A stretch of DNA of 64,000 nucleotides from Streptomyces sp. Y2F8-2 (GTDB lineage: Bacteria; Actinomycetota; Actinomycetes; Streptomycetales; Streptomycetaceae), in the NCBI RefSeq assembly GCF_014905555.1, contig NZ_BNGS01000003.1, positions 496,001 through 560,000 of the forward strand, in the 5' to 3' direction. Made by a program: the position numbers and the translations under genes. Below are positions 42,972-52,806 of this stretch, in pieces. Numbering within the stretch: the first letter of the stretch is position 1; each line of letters starts with the position of its first letter. The notes beneath the pieces are model-generated. The model had not been told where the DNA came from. It saw nothing but the letters and a program-made list of their open reading frames with translations, and made no database searches.

Positions 42972-45302
42972 CTACTCCGTGCGCAGCCCGTCCGGCCGCA
43001 TCAGCCGCAGCAGCGGCGGCAGGCTGAGCGCGGTGACCAGCAGCACGACCCCCGCGCCGATACCGGTCATCGTCAGCACGCTCGCCCAGTCCACGCTCAC
43101 CGTGGCGGCGGACATCTTCAGCAGGACGGCGCCCAGTGTCAGACCGACCACCGAGGCCAGCAGCAGGCCGAGCGCGATGGGGATCGCCGTCTGCCACAGC
43201 ACCGACAGGCTCAGCGTGCGGCGCCGGGTGCCGAAGGCGACCAGCGACGACAGCAGCTTCTTGCGCTCGCGCAACTGCTCGAGCTGGGAGACGAGCAGGC
43301 TCGCGCCGATCAGCATCAGCACGCACGTGGCGCCGACGAACAACCCCCTGCGGATGGAGGTGAAGCGCACCGACTGCTCGGTGGCCGCCCAGGTCATGGG
43401 GGTCGAGTACGGGACGACCCGCGCCGCGGTGTTCCGTACCAAGTCGGGGGCGTCCGGAACCGAGCGGTCGAGCGCGAGGTAGATCTCCCCCCGGAAGCCG
43501 CGCTCCGCCTGTGCGGGCAGGGCGCCGCGGGTGAACAGGAAACCGCCGCGCCGCACACCGGTCGGGTCCTCACGGGACTGCGCCTGCTTGAGGCCCTGCG
43601 GCACCGTCCAGGCGAACTCCGTGCCCTTCTCGTCACCGTACGAGGGGTCGAGGTACAGGGTGCGGCCCGGCTTGGCCAGGGCCGGCGTGTCGGTGTCGTA
43701 TTCGGCGCCCCGCAGCACGAAGATGTCGCCCTCCCGGCATGAGGGCAGGTGTGCCACCTCGCGCAGGGCCGCGCAGTCGCCGACGGTCACATCACTGCTG
43801 GCCTGGGGATCCTTGCGCCGGTCGCCCATCTGCGAACCGGAGAACGCCATGACCTGACGCACGCCCTTGGTCCGGGCGAACTCCTCGGCGGCTGTGGCGA
43901 CCCGGACGTCGCTGGGCAGGCCCACCTGCATCTGCGCCCGTGACACGTCCTCCCGTGACTGCTTCGTGTAGTCGCCCTCGACGCCGGAGAACAGCATCTG
44001 CAGGGCGATCGCGCCGGCCACCGCCACGGCGATGCCGTTGACCATGCGGGCGGCGGTGCCGCTGCTCAACTGGAGCCTGCGCACGGCCAGTTGCCAGGCC
44101 ACGCCGCCGGAGTTCAGCCGGGCCACGACCGTCTCGACGACCCACGGCAGCAGTGCGGTGACGCCGACCAGCAGCAGCAGGACGCCCCCGACGACCAGGT
44201 ACTCGTTGAAGTTCCCGTTGGTGTGCCCCTTGCCGAGCATCGGGTAGAGCATCGCGAGCCCGGCCAGCGGCAGCAGCAGGCGCCACCACAGCCTGCGCCG
44301 CGCGGGCTTCGCGGTGCGCACCACGCCGAGCGGTTCGATGACGACACCGCGCAGCGCGAACAGGGTGACCATGACCGCGGCCGCCGGGACCGCGACCGCC
44401 ACGAGCAGGGCCAGCGTGGGAGAGGGGTTCATGTAGCTGGGGAAGACGCTGAAGCCGAACACCTCCACGGATGCCGCGAGCTCACGCCCGAGCAGGAAGA
44501 AGGCCGTGCCGAAGAGCAGTCCGAGCAGTGACCCCGCGAGCGCCTCGCCGGCGGCGATCCGCCGGGTCATCCCGCTGTCCGAGCCGACGAGCCGCAGCGC
44601 CGCCAGCCTGCGGTCGCGCCGCTCGCCGCCGAACCGCACGGCCGCGGCGATGAAGACGCCGACGGGCATGAGCAGGACGACGAAGACGACCAGGGTCAGC
44701 AGGAGAAGGACGGGGTCCGCCTTCTCGGACGTGGTCCCGTTGTCCCCGAACATGTCGATGCGGGCCACGTCCGGGGGGTCGATCTTCGCGGCGAGCCCCT
44801 TGGCGCCCGCGTAGTAGGCCAGTTCGTGCGAGCCGATGAGCCCGTCTTCCCCGATGGTGCCGGTGATCCGGTACGGCAGCCGCTGCCGCAGCAGGGCGCC
44901 GTCGTCGGACTGGAGCAGTTTCTTCAGGGCGGGGGAGACGACCATCGTGCCGGGTTCCGGGAACCTGTCGAGGCCGGGCGGCAGCGGCGCCCGGGCGCCC
45001 TCGGGCTCCATCAGCCGTCCGCGGACGTCCTTCTGCCGGTAGGTGGTGTCGATGTCGGCGATCACCAGGGTGTTGTCGGCCTTCGGCTTCTTCTCCTGGC
45101 TGTAGGTGTGGTCCGCGCGCGCGTTGTCCCGTGCGTGCCGCACCGCGATCGCGTTGGGGAGCGCGGTGGTGAGCAGGAGCAGCGCCACGCCGAGACCGAC
45201 GCCGAAACCGGTCAGCAGGAGCCGGGCCCATCCCTCGCGCCCACTGCTGAACGCGAACCTGGCGCCCATGGCCAGGTCTCTCGACCACTGACGGAGCTTC
45301 AT
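42972..45302 (-). CDS. FtsX-type ABC transporter permease
   Basis: A 776-residue MacB/FtsX-superfamily permease: N-terminal span (LLLTGFGVGLGVALLLLTT), a large extracytoplasmic domain, three spans of the first FtsX core (PVLLLLTLVVFVVLLMPVGV...), middle spans, a second extracytoplasmic domain with two cysteines, and a final FtsX core near the C-terminus. Such permeases often export peptides, antibiotics or lipids. Start overlaps the ATPase gene stop (ATGA). Convergent with oxyR. Confidence 0.9.
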   Translation of the reverse strand: MKLRQWSRDLAMGARFAFSSGREGWARLLLTGFGVGLGVALLLLTTALPNAIAVRHARDNARADHTYSQEKKPKADNTLVIADIDTTYRQKDVRGRLMEPEGARAPLPPGLDRFPEPGTMVVSPALKKLLQSDDGALLRQRLPYRITGTIGEDGLIGSHELAYYAGAKGLAAKIDPPDVARIDMFGDNGTTSEKADPVLLLLTLVVFVVLLMPVGVFIAAAVRFGGERRDRRLAALRLVGSDSGMTRRIAAGEALAGSLLGLLFGTAFFLLGRELAASVEVFGFSVFPSYMNPSPTLALLVAVAVPAAAVMVTLFALRGVVIEPLGVVRTAKPARRRLWWRLLLPLAGLAMLYPMLGKGHTNGNFNEYLVVGGVLLLLVGVTALLPWVVETVVARLNSGGVAWQLAVRRLQLSSGTAARMVNGIAVAVAGAIALQMLFSGVEGDYTKQSREDVSRAQMQVGLPSDVRVATAAEEFARTKGVRQVMAFSGSQMGDRRKDPQASSDVTVGDCAALREVAHLPSCREGDIFVLRGAEYDTDTPALAKPGRTLYLDPSYGDEKGTEFAWTVPQGLKQAQSREDPTGVRRGGFLFTRGALPAQAERGFRGEIYLALDRSVPDAPDLVRNTAARVVPYSTPMTWAATEQSVRFTSIRRGLFVGATCVLMLIGASLLVSQLEQLRERKKLLSSLVAFGTRRRTLSLSVLWQTAIPIALGLLLASVVGLTLGAVLLKMSAATVSVDWASVLTMTGIGAGVVLLVTALSLPPLLRLMRPDGLRTE

Positions 45303-45988
45303 ACGAGGCGCTCCATGTCCCTGGACTTGCCGTCGCGGACGACGATCTCGCGGTCGGAGTAGGCCGCCACCCGTGCCTCGTGCGTGACCAGGACGACGGC
45401 GGCGTTGGTGGAGCGGGCCGCTTCCGTGAGCAGTTCCATCACGCGCTCACCGTTGAGCGAGTCGAGGGCACCGGTGGGTTCGTCGGCGAAGAGCACGCGC
45501 GGGTTCGTGACCAGGGCGCGGGCGACGGCGACGCGCTGGCCCTGGCCGCCGGATATCTCACCGGGCCGCTTGCCCGCGAGGTCGTCGACCTCTAGCCGGG
45601 CCATCCAGGACAGCGCGGTCTGCTCGGCCTGTTTGCGGGAGGTGCCGTTCAGCCGCAGCGGCAGCGCCACGTTCTCCACACAGGTCAGCTCGGGGACGAG
45701 CTGGCCGAACTGGAAGACGAACCCGAACTCGCTGCGGCGCAGCAGGCTGCGTTGGGCATCGCTCATACCGGCCATCTCGCGGCCGTTGTAGACGATGGAG
45801 CCGGCGTCGGGCGGCACGATCCCCGCCAGGCAGTGCAGCAGGGTCGACTTGCCCGACCCGGAGGGGCCCATCACGGCGACGATCTCGCCGGGGTGGATGG
45901 AGAACTCCGCGCCGTCCAGCGCGAGGGTGGGTCCGTAGGCCTTGCGCAGGCCCTCGGCGGCGAGCAGGGAACCGGCGGGAGCAGTCAC
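45299..45988 (-). CDS. ABC transporter ATP-binding protein
   Basis: A 229-residue LolD/MacB-type ATPase: Walker A GPSGSGKSTLLHC, signature ISGGQGQRVAVARAL, Walker B VLFADEPTGALDS and switch His in VLVTHEARVA. GTG start overlaps the PadR gene stop (GTGA). Partner of the downstream permease. Confidence 0.95.
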   Translation of the reverse strand: MTAPAGSLLAAEGLRKAYGPTLALDGAEFSIHPGEIVAVMGPSGSGKSTLLHCLAGIVPPDAGSIVYNGREMAGMSDAQRSLLRRSEFGFVFQFGQLVPELTCVENVALPLRLNGTSRKQAEQTALSWMARLEVDDLAGKRPGEISGGQGQRVAVARALVTNPRVLFADEPTGALDSLNGERVMELLTEAARSTNAAVVLVTHEARVAAYSDREIVVRDGKSRDMERLV

Positions 45989-46509
45989 TCGGCCACCGCC
46001 TCGGCGAGCTTGGCCAGGCGTGCGGCGGTCAGCTCGAGCCACCGCAGGTCGGCCTCCAGGTGGAACAGGGCGTGGTCGCAGATCAGCTGGTCGGCCAGGT
46101 CGCCCTTGCGTTTGCGGTCGGTCAGGATCCGCATCATCCGCAGGTGCTCGGCACGCTGGGTGTCGAGGATGCCGGCCGCGTCGCGGTGCGTGAGCAGGGC
46201 GATGACGACCTTGGTGTACAGGGTCGACTGCAGATACGGCTCGGGCTTCTCCGGTGTCGCCAGCCACCGCTGGACGTCGGTGACGCCGGTATCGGTGATC
46301 GCGTAGCGCTTGCGCTCCGGCCCGCCGCCGGGCTCGATCCCGTCGACCTCGACGAGCCCGTTCTTCAACAGGCGGGACATCGTCGAGTAGACCTGGCCGT
46401 AGTGCAGCGGCCGGTCATGACCGAACTTCTCGTCGAAGGCCCGCTTCAGGTCGTAACCGTGGCGGGGCCCGGACTCCAGGAGTCCGAGGAGGGTGTGACC
46501 GATGGACAT
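45985..46509 (-). CDS. PadR-family transcriptional regulator
   Basis: A 174-residue PadR repressor: winged helix with GHTLLGLLESGPRHGYDLKR and YGQVYSTMSRLLKNGLVEV, plus a C-terminal helical dimerisation region. Start MSIGHTLLG; upstream bases carry repeated GGCGTATACA elements, likely its own operator. First gene of a padR-ABC operon; a drug- or peptide-responsive efflux switch is the usual arrangement. Confidence 0.92.
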   Translation of the reverse strand: MSIGHTLLGLLESGPRHGYDLKRAFDEKFGHDRPLHYGQVYSTMSRLLKNGLVEVDGIEPGGGPERKRYAITDTGVTDVQRWLATPEKPEPYLQSTLYTKVVIALLTHRDAAGILDTQRAEHLRMMRILTDRKRKGDLADQLICDHALFHLEADLRWLELTAARLAKLAEAVAE

Positions 46510-46516
46510 GCAGAGC

Positions 46517-46562
46517 ACTGTACACACGGCGTATACACCTGGCGTATACATGGCGCGTATAG
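46517..46562. promoter_or_regulatory. Repeated GTATAC operator upstream of padR
   Basis: GGCGTATACA occurs at 46528 and 46541, and GGCGCGTATA at 46552, with a TGTACAC at 46519. The partial palindromes cover the start-proximal promoter, as expected for PadR autorepression. Confidence 0.6.
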
Positions 46563-46662
46563 GCCGTGGCAGGCGGTGAGTCCGTGCAGGTGGCGCTTGA
46601 TTGTCACGGTTCTGCTACACGTACCGACGCGAGGCCGGGCGGCACCGGTGTGTCCAGCCCGT

Positions 46663-46700
46663 CCGTGGGGTTCCTCCCTGCTCGAAGAGCATCGGGGAGT
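46663..46700 (-). repeat. Dispersed palindromic repeat, copy C
   Basis: On the minus strand it reads CTCCCCGATGCTCTTCGAGC, then AGGGAGGAACCCCAC. It shares the core GCTCTTCGAGCAGGG with the copy at 55446 and GCTC...GAGCAGGGAGG with that at 58018. Located in the 260-base gap between the padR promoter and the RHH gene. Confidence 0.75.
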
Positions 46701-46772
46701 TCGAGGACGAGGCCGCAGGCCGATGTGGGGGGGATGGGGGAGGGGGTGGGGGCCGGAGCTCCCGGCCGGCGC

Positions 46773-47021
46773 CTACGCTTCCGGCTCGTCCGAAGCCGGC
46801 GGTCGCCCCCGGCGGGGGATCGGCTTCGCCTCGCGCGGCAGGCGCCCCGCCTCCGCCAGAGCCCGCCGCAGCAGGAACTCGATCTGAGCGTTCGCCGAGC
46901 GCAGTTCGTCCGACGCCCACCGCGCGAGCGCCTCGTACACCGACGGGTCGAGCCGCAACAGCACCTGCTTGCGCTGCTGCGGCCGACGCTGGGGGTCCGC
47001 GCCCCCGGAGGGAGCTGTCAC
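46773..47021 (-). CDS. Small ribbon-helix-helix-like protein
   Basis: An 82-residue basic protein. VLLRLDPSVYEALARWASDE and SANAQIEFLLRRALAEAG fit an Arc/MetJ-type ribbon-helix-helix fold, with an Arg/Pro-rich tail. GTG start overlaps the SPFH gene stop (GTGA), so the two are coupled. Could be an autoregulator of the pair. No toxin-like partner is visible. Confidence 0.75.
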   Translation of the reverse strand: MTAPSGGADPQRRPQQRKQVLLRLDPSVYEALARWASDELRSANAQIEFLLRRALAEAGRLPREAKPIPRRGRPPASDEPEA

Positions 47022-47953
47022 TGGTAGAGCGACCCGGTGTTCAGGACCGGCTGCGGCGCCCGGTCCCCGCACAGCACGACCATCAGGTTCGACACCATCG
47101 CCGCCTTCCGCTCCTCGTCCAGCTCCACGATGTCCCGCTCCGCGATCCGGGCGAGCGCCGCCTCGACCATCCCGACCGCGCCGTCGACGATCTGCCGCCG
47201 CGCCGCGACCACCGCCCCGGCCTGCTGCCGCTGGAGCATCGCGGACGCGATCTCCGGAGCGTACGCGAGGTGCGTGAACCGCGACTCGATGATCCGCACC
47301 CCGGCGGCCTCCACGCGCGCGTGCAGCTCGGCGGCCAGCTTCTCGGTGATCTCCTCCGCGTTGCCGCGCAGCGAGAGCCCGTCCTCCTCGTGCGCGTCGT
47401 ACGGGTACTCGATCGCGATGTGCCGCACGGCGGCCTCGGTCTGTGTGGCGACGAACTCCAGGAAGTCGTCGACCTCGAAGGTGGCCTGGGCCGTGTCCTC
47501 CACCTTCCAGACCACCACCGCGGCCAGCTCGATCGGGTTGCCGTAGGCGTCGTTGACCTTCAGGACGGCGGTCTCGTGGTTGCGGACGCGGGTCGAGATC
47601 TTCGTGCGCGAGGTGAAGGGGTTCACCCAGCGCAGCCCGTCCTGCCGGATGGTGCCGCGGTAGCGCCCGAAGAGCTGCACCACCCGTGCCTCGCCCGGCG
47701 CCACCGTGTTCAGACCGCACATCGCGAGGAACGCCGCGAGGCCGATCAGCACGCCGGCGACGATGAGTGCGGCCTTGACGCCGGACGCGGTGACCGTCGC
47801 GCCGCCGGCGATCAGGCCGACGCCCAGGACCAACCCCACCAGCCCGAGCAGCAGCGCCAGTCCGCCGCCGATGCTGTGCGCCGGGAACTCCCGCACGCGC
47901 GGGCTGGGCATCTCCGGTATGTCCGTGGCGGCGGACGCGGCTTGTGTCGACAT
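47018..47953 (-). CDS. SPFH/band-7 domain membrane protein
   Basis: A 311-residue stomatin/flotillin-like protein: N-terminal double span ([19 protein letters not shown] and [17 protein letters not shown]), then [19 protein letters not shown] opening the SPFH domain and a helical C-terminal region ([20 protein letters not shown]). Scaffold of membrane microdomains in relatives. Start [14 protein letters not shown] after GGGGGAG. Divergent from the penicillin-binding protein gene. Confidence 0.92.
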   Translation of the reverse strand: MSTQAASAATDIPEMPSPRVREFPAHSIGGGLALLLGLVGLVLGVGLIAGGATVTASGVKAALIVAGVLIGLAAFLAMCGLNTVAPGEARVVQLFGRYRGTIRQDGLRWVNPFTSRTKISTRVRNHETAVLKVNDAYGNPIELAAVVVWKVEDTAQATFEVDDFLEFVATQTEAAVRHIAIEYPYDAHEEDGLSLRGNAEEITEKLAAELHARVEAAGVRIIESRFTHLAYAPEIASAMLQRQQAGAVVAARRQIVDGAVGMVEAALARIAERDIVELDEERKAAMVSNLMVVLCGDRAPQPVLNTGSLYQ

Positions 47954-48191
47954 GGGTGGTCTCCCCCGGTTCGTCTCTAGCTTCGGTCTAGCTAAGTGAT
48001 AGCACATTACCCTTCCGGACAACCTTTCACCCCTCCTGATCGTCGGTTTCCAATGGGGCGGGTGCTGGATCTCACGTCCGTAAAAGACGTGATCGACAAC
48101 CCTTTGTCATACCGCGCGGTGTTAGCTTTCTGAGCTGACCTGAACCACGCACCTGTGTGACCCACGAGAGTGAAGCGGAGCGGATCGACCC

Positions 48192-50597
48192 ATGGGACGA
48201 GCGGAAGAGAGACGAGCGCGGCAGCGCGCTGGCCGCCGCGCGGCGCCCAAGCGCTCGCCCAGGACGACCGGGTCCGTGTCGGCGGGCGCGGTCGGCACGG
48301 CCAGCCCGGAAGGAGCGCCGGTCGGCGGCCGGGCCGCCGCGCGGGCCGCCAGGAGCCGCGGAAAGAACGGCAGGAACGGTAAGGGCGGTAAGAGCGGCAT
48401 ACGCCGGTTCTTCACCTGGAAGACGGTCCTCGGCTCGCTCTTCGGCTTCGTGCTGCTGGTCATGGGCGCGTTCGTGGCGCTGTACGTGATGACTCCCATC
48501 CCGGCGGCCAACGCCGACGCCATGCTGCAGAGCAACGTCTACAAGTACAGCGACGGCTCGATCCTCACCCGCAGCGGCAAGCTCAACCGGGAGACGGTCG
48601 ACCTCGCCGAGGTCCCCAAGCCCGTCCAGCACACCTTCGTCGCCGCCGAGAACAAGACCTTCTACCAGGACGCGGGCGTCGACCTGAAGGGCACGGCCCG
48701 CGGCATCCTCAACACGCTCTCCGGCAAGGGCGCGCAGGGCGGTTCGACGATCACCCAGCAGTACGTCAAGAACTACTACCTGACCCAGAACCAGACCGTC
48801 ACGCGCAAGCTGAAGGAACTGGTCATCTCGCTGAAGCTGGACCGCCAGAAGACCAAGGACTACATCCTCGCCGGCTACATCAACACCAGCTACTACGGCC
48901 GCGGCGCCTACGGCATCCAGGCCGCGGCGCAGGCCTACTACCACAAGGACGCCAAGAACCTCACGGTCGAGCAGGGCGCGTACCTGGCCGCCCTGCTCCA
49001 GGCGCCGAACCAGTACGACTGGGCGATCGCCACCGACACCGGCAAGAAGCTGGTGCAGGAGCGTTGGAACTACGTCCTGAACAACATGGTCGAGATGCAC
49101 TGGCTGGACGCGGGCCGGCGCCAGGCCATGAAGTTCCCGGTGCCCCTGGCGCCCAAGGGCGCGCCCGGTATGGAGGGGCAGACCGGTTACCTGGTCGATG
49201 CGGCCAAGGCGGCGCTGGAGAAGCAGCTCGTCGCCCAGGGCACCGCCTCCAGCCTCAGCGACGCCGAGGCGCTCATCACCAAGGGCGGCTGGACGATCAC
49301 GCTGAACATCGACAAGAAGAAGCAGACCGAGCTGGAGCGGGCCGTCAAGCAGCAACTGACCAGCAAGCTCGACCAGAAGAAGCGTGCCGTCGACGGCGCC
49401 GTCCAGGCCGGTGCCGTCTCCGTCGACCCGAAGACCGGCAAGGTCCTCGCCCTCTACGGCGGCGTCGACTACTTCAAGCACTACACCAACAACGCGACGC
49501 GCCGCGACTACCAGCCCGCCTCCACGTTCAAGCCGGTCATCCTCGCCGCCGCCCTGGACGAGGGCGCCAAGACCCAGGACGGCCGACAGATCGACGCGAA
49601 CACGATCTACGACGGCACCAGCGGCCGCCAGGTCGTGGACGACGGCGCCAAGGTCGGCTTCGCCCCGCCGAACGAGGACGACCAGGACTACGGACCCATC
49701 ACCGTCCAGACGGCGATGAACGACTCCGTCAACTCCGTCTTCGCGCAGATGGGTGTCGACGTGGGCATGGCCGAGGTGATGAAGGTCGCCGGCAAGCTCG
49801 GCATGGACACCAAGGGAATGCAGGCGGTTCCCGCGCAGACGCTGGGCTCCATGGGTGCGAGCCCGATGGAGATGGCCGGCATCTACGCCACCCTCGACAA
49901 CCACGGCAAGAAGGTCACCCCGACGATCATCAAGTCGGCCGAGCGCGACAACACCGCGGTCACCTTCCCGAACCCGATAGGCGACCAGGTCATCACCCGC
50001 GAGGCCGCCGACACGGTGACCTCGGTACTCACCGGCGTGGTCGACGACGGTACGGCCAAGACGTCGGTGGCGGCCAACCCGGCGCGCGACGGCCAGCAGG
50101 TCGCCGGCAAGACGGGTACGTCCGACAACAACAAGTCGGCCTGGTTCACCGGCTTCACGCCCAACCTGGTGACCTCCGTCGGCCTGTTCGGCGAGGACCC
50201 CAAGACCCATGCCCAGGTTCCCATGACGGGCGCCACGGGCCACGTCCCGGGCAGCCCCAGCGGCCGCATCAACGGCGGTAGCTACCCGGCCCTCATCTGG
50301 GCGGCGTACACCTTCGAGGCGATGGGCCAGGTCAGCAAGTTCGACCTGGACACCACCCAGGGCGCGGCGGTCCAGCCGAGCGGGACGCCGACACTCTCGC
50401 AGTCGCCGACCACCACGCCGTCGTCGACGCCGACCTCGCAGAAGCCGACGACCCAGCCCCCGACGAGCTCGGCCCCGCCGTCGAGTTCGCCCACGACGAG
50501 CAGGCCTCCGACGAGCTCGGCCCCGCCGTCGCCGACCAACTCGGCGTCGACGCCCACGCCGCCGGAGAACCCGCTCGACCCGAACGGCGGGCAGTAG
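48192..50597 (+). CDS. Bifunctional class A penicillin-binding protein
   Basis: An 801-residue membrane enzyme polymerising and crosslinking peptidoglycan. Order: basic cytosolic tail (1-75), one span (VLGSLFGFVLLVMGAFVALY), GT51 transglycosylase (about 130-300: AAENKTFYQDAGVD with catalytic Glu, GGSTITQQYVKNYYL), then transpeptidase (about 390-690) with STFK in QPASTFKPV, SVN in NDSVNSVF, and KTGT in AGKTGTSDNN. A Thr/Pro/Ser-rich ~80-residue tail ends the protein. Followed by a very strong terminator. Confidence 0.95.
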   Translation: MGRAEERRARQRAGRRAAPKRSPRTTGSVSAGAVGTASPEGAPVGGRAAARAARSRGKNGRNGKGGKSGIRRFFTWKTVLGSLFGFVLLVMGAFVALYVMTPIPAANADAMLQSNVYKYSDGSILTRSGKLNRETVDLAEVPKPVQHTFVAAENKTFYQDAGVDLKGTARGILNTLSGKGAQGGSTITQQYVKNYYLTQNQTVTRKLKELVISLKLDRQKTKDYILAGYINTSYYGRGAYGIQAAAQAYYHKDAKNLTVEQGAYLAALLQAPNQYDWAIATDTGKKLVQERWNYVLNNMVEMHWLDAGRRQAMKFPVPLAPKGAPGMEGQTGYLVDAAKAALEKQLVAQGTASSLSDAEALITKGGWTITLNIDKKKQTELERAVKQQLTSKLDQKKRAVDGAVQAGAVSVDPKTGKVLALYGGVDYFKHYTNNATRRDYQPASTFKPVILAAALDEGAKTQDGRQIDANTIYDGTSGRQVVDDGAKVGFAPPNEDDQDYGPITVQTAMNDSVNSVFAQMGVDVGMAEVMKVAGKLGMDTKGMQAVPAQTLGSMGASPMEMAGIYATLDNHGKKVTPTIIKSAERDNTAVTFPNPIGDQVITREAADTVTSVLTGVVDDGTAKTSVAANPARDGQQVAGKTGTSDNNKSAWFTGFTPNLVTSVGLFGEDPKTHAQVPMTGATGHVPGSPSGRINGGSYPALIWAAYTFEAMGQVSKFDLDTTQGAAVQPSGTPTLSQSPTTTPSSTPTSQKPTTQPPTSSAPPSSSPTTSRPPTSSAPPSPTNSASTPTPPENPLDPNGGQ

Positions 50598-50609
50598 GCG
50601 CTGTCGTAC

Positions 50610-50650
50610 GCGAAGGGCGCCCGGTGGACCGGCCACCGGGCGCCCTTCGC
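50610..50650. terminator. Strong terminator after the PBP gene
   Basis: 18-bp perfect stem (50610-50627 with 50633-50650) and a five-base loop. Flanked by a direct repeat CTGTCGTAC (50601 and 50652). No T-tract. Confidence 0.85.
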
Positions 50651-50663
50651 GCTGTCGTACCTC

Positions 50664-50689
50664 AGAGCCTGTCTCCGCAGGCAGGCTCT
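50664..50689. terminator. Terminator at the 3' end of the phosphatase gene
   Basis: AGAGCCTG (50664-50671) with CAGGCTCT (50682-50689), touching the stop codon of the minus-strand phosphatase gene; forms a convergent pair with the preceding hairpin. Confidence 0.65.
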
Positions 50690-52806
50690 CAGCCTCGGTT
50701 CAGCTCGAACCAGACCACCTTGCCGGTGCTCAGCCGGGTCGCTCCCCAGCGCCGGGCCAGCCGGTTCACCAGGTAAAGGCCCCGGCCGCCCTCGTCCGTG
50801 GCCCGTGCCTGCCGCAGACGCGGCAGCTGCGGCACGTCGTCGCCCACCTCGCAGCGCAGCACGTCGGTGCGCAGCAGCCGGAGCGTGATCGGACGCGTCG
50901 CATACCGCACGGCGTTCGTGACGACCTCGCTGACCAGCAGCTCCACCGAGTCCGTCAGCTCCTGAAGTCCCCAGCGGTCGAGCGCCCGGCGCGCCAGCCG
51001 CCTCGCCCGGCTCGGTGCCGCGTCCTCGGGCTCCAGCACCCAGTACGCGACGTCGCTCGGGGCGATCCCGTCGAAGCGGGCGGCCAGCAGCGCGATGTCG
51101 TCGTCGCGGTCGCCGGGCCCGAGCATGTCGAGCACCTCGTCGCACAACGCCTCCAGCGGCGGCGGGTGGTCGGCGCCGGTGATCCGGGCGGTCGCGGCGA
51201 GCTTCTCCCGCAGCTGCTCTATGCCGGTCCACACGTCCCGCAGACGCGATTCGACGAGCCCGTCGGTGTACAGCAGCAGGGTCGCGCCGGCCGGGGCGTC
51301 CAGCTCCACCGCCTCGAAGTCCACCCCGCCCACGCCGATCGGCGCGCCCGCGGGCACCCGCAGCACCTCGGCACGGCCGCCCAGATGCAGCAGAACCGGC
51401 GGCGGATGGCCCGCGTTGGCGATGGTGATCCGGTGCGAGACCGGGTCGTACACCGCGTACAGGCAGGTCGCCATGCGGTCGGTGCCGAGCCGCTGCGCCT
51501 GCTCGTCCAGGTGGTGCAGCACCTCCTGCGGCGGCAGGTCGAGCCCGGCCAGCGTCTGGGCCGTCGTCCGCAGCTGCCCCATGATCGCCGCGGATGTCAT
51601 GGAGTGGCCCATCACGTCGCCCACGACGAGCGCGACCCGGCTGCCCGGCAGCGGAATCGCGTCGTACCAGTCGCCGCCGACCCGCGCGGTCTCCGCGGCC
51701 GGCAGATAGCGGGACGCCAGCCGTACGCCCGTCGGGTTCGGCAGCGTCTCCGGCAGCATGGTGCGCTGCAACTCGTCCGCGATGTACGCCTCACGGCCGT
51801 ACAGCACCGCCTTGTCGATGCCGAGCGCGCTGTGCGTGGCGAGCTGCGCGGCGACCAGCAGGTCGTCCGCCTCGAACGCCAGGCGCTCCGCGCGGCGCAG
51901 GAACAGCACGGCACCGATCACCCGGCGCCGTCCGCGCAGCGGCGCGAGGATGGCGCGCTGGCCCGGGGGCACCGCCAACTCCTCGCCGAGCAGCTCGGGC
52001 AGCGCGGCCCGGGCGGCGGGCGCGTCCGCGAACACCGGCCGCACCCCGCGCAGCACCTCGGCGAGCGCACCGCCGGGGCGCACCTCGCACAGCTCGTTGC
52101 TCAGCTCCACGACCCCGGAGTCCTCCGGCACCGGAACCGGCAGGATGCCGTCCTCCAGGTCCCGCTCCTGCGGTATCCGGTCGGTGCGCCGCAGCCGCAG
52201 CACCAGGGGCCCGGTGGGACGCTCGTCGCCCACCGGCAGCGGGTCGCGCAGATACACGAGGATCGCGTCCGAGAACGTCGGCACCGTGGCCCGGCACAGG
52301 CCCATGACGATCTCGTCCAGGTCGATGCCGCGGGCGATCCGCCGGGTCGCGGCGCCCACGAAACGCAGCCGGTCGCCGTCGCGCCGCATCGGCATGGGCC
52401 CGCTCGGCCGGCCCTGACCGGTGCGCCGCTCCTTGCCGTCGGGCAGGGCGACGGGACGGTTCTGCTCCCCGCTCGGCTGGACCGGGATCACCTCCGGGGC
52501 CGGACGCGGCCGGTGCGTGTCGGGCTCGTCCGCGGCCGGCTGGGAGTGCTCGGTGCCGCCCGCCGCGGGCAGCGGGGTGGACCCGCCGCCCGGCGAGCCC
52601 GGCGATCCGTGCTGGGCGCAGGGCTGCGGCGCGGCGGGAGAGGCGGGCGTGTCGCCCGCCCGGGTCTGTGCGGGTAAGGCCGTGGCCGGCGGGGCGGTCA
52701 GCGGCTCCGAGGTACGCAGGAGCGCCCCGCGGGGCTCCGCGGGGCCGCCGCCCGGCTGGGGGCGCTCGTGGGAGGTCCGGTGCTCCGTCACGCGTGTCGA
52801 ATCCAT
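50689..52806 (-). CDS. SpoIIE-type PP2C phosphatase with GAF and kinase-like domains
   Basis: A 705-residue cytosolic regulator: ~140-residue Pro-rich N-terminus, GAF domain (about 145-330), SpoIIE/RsbU phosphatase (about 345-570; VVGDVMGHSMTSAAIMGQL, ANAGHPPPVLL, DRDDDIALLAARF) and a C-terminal anti-sigma-like HATPase (SEVVTNAVRYATRP, DEGGRGLYLVNRLARRWG). This three-part design is common in Streptomyces and links signals to anti-anti-sigma phosphorylation. Its partner STAS protein is not in the window. Confidence 0.93.
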   Translation of the reverse strand: MDSTRVTEHRTSHERPQPGGGPAEPRGALLRTSEPLTAPPATALPAQTRAGDTPASPAAPQPCAQHGSPGSPGGGSTPLPAAGGTEHSQPAADEPDTHRPRPAPEVIPVQPSGEQNRPVALPDGKERRTGQGRPSGPMPMRRDGDRLRFVGAATRRIARGIDLDEIVMGLCRATVPTFSDAILVYLRDPLPVGDERPTGPLVLRLRRTDRIPQERDLEDGILPVPVPEDSGVVELSNELCEVRPGGALAEVLRGVRPVFADAPAARAALPELLGEELAVPPGQRAILAPLRGRRRVIGAVLFLRRAERLAFEADDLLVAAQLATHSALGIDKAVLYGREAYIADELQRTMLPETLPNPTGVRLASRYLPAAETARVGGDWYDAIPLPGSRVALVVGDVMGHSMTSAAIMGQLRTTAQTLAGLDLPPQEVLHHLDEQAQRLGTDRMATCLYAVYDPVSHRITIANAGHPPPVLLHLGGRAEVLRVPAGAPIGVGGVDFEAVELDAPAGATLLLYTDGLVESRLRDVWTGIEQLREKLAATARITGADHPPPLEALCDEVLDMLGPGDRDDDIALLAARFDGIAPSDVAYWVLEPEDAAPSRARRLARRALDRWGLQELTDSVELLVSEVVTNAVRYATRPITLRLLRTDVLRCEVGDDVPQLPRLRQARATDEGGRGLYLVNRLARRWGATRLSTGKVVWFELNRG

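Noticed and set aside
43749..44531. Plus-strand frames over the ABC permease gene
   Set aside because: Shadows of the minus-strand gene with no motifs.
48072..50636. 850-residue minus-strand frame across the PBP gene
   Set aside because: Low-complexity Arg/Gly/Leu translation; the plus strand carries all PBP catalytic motifs.
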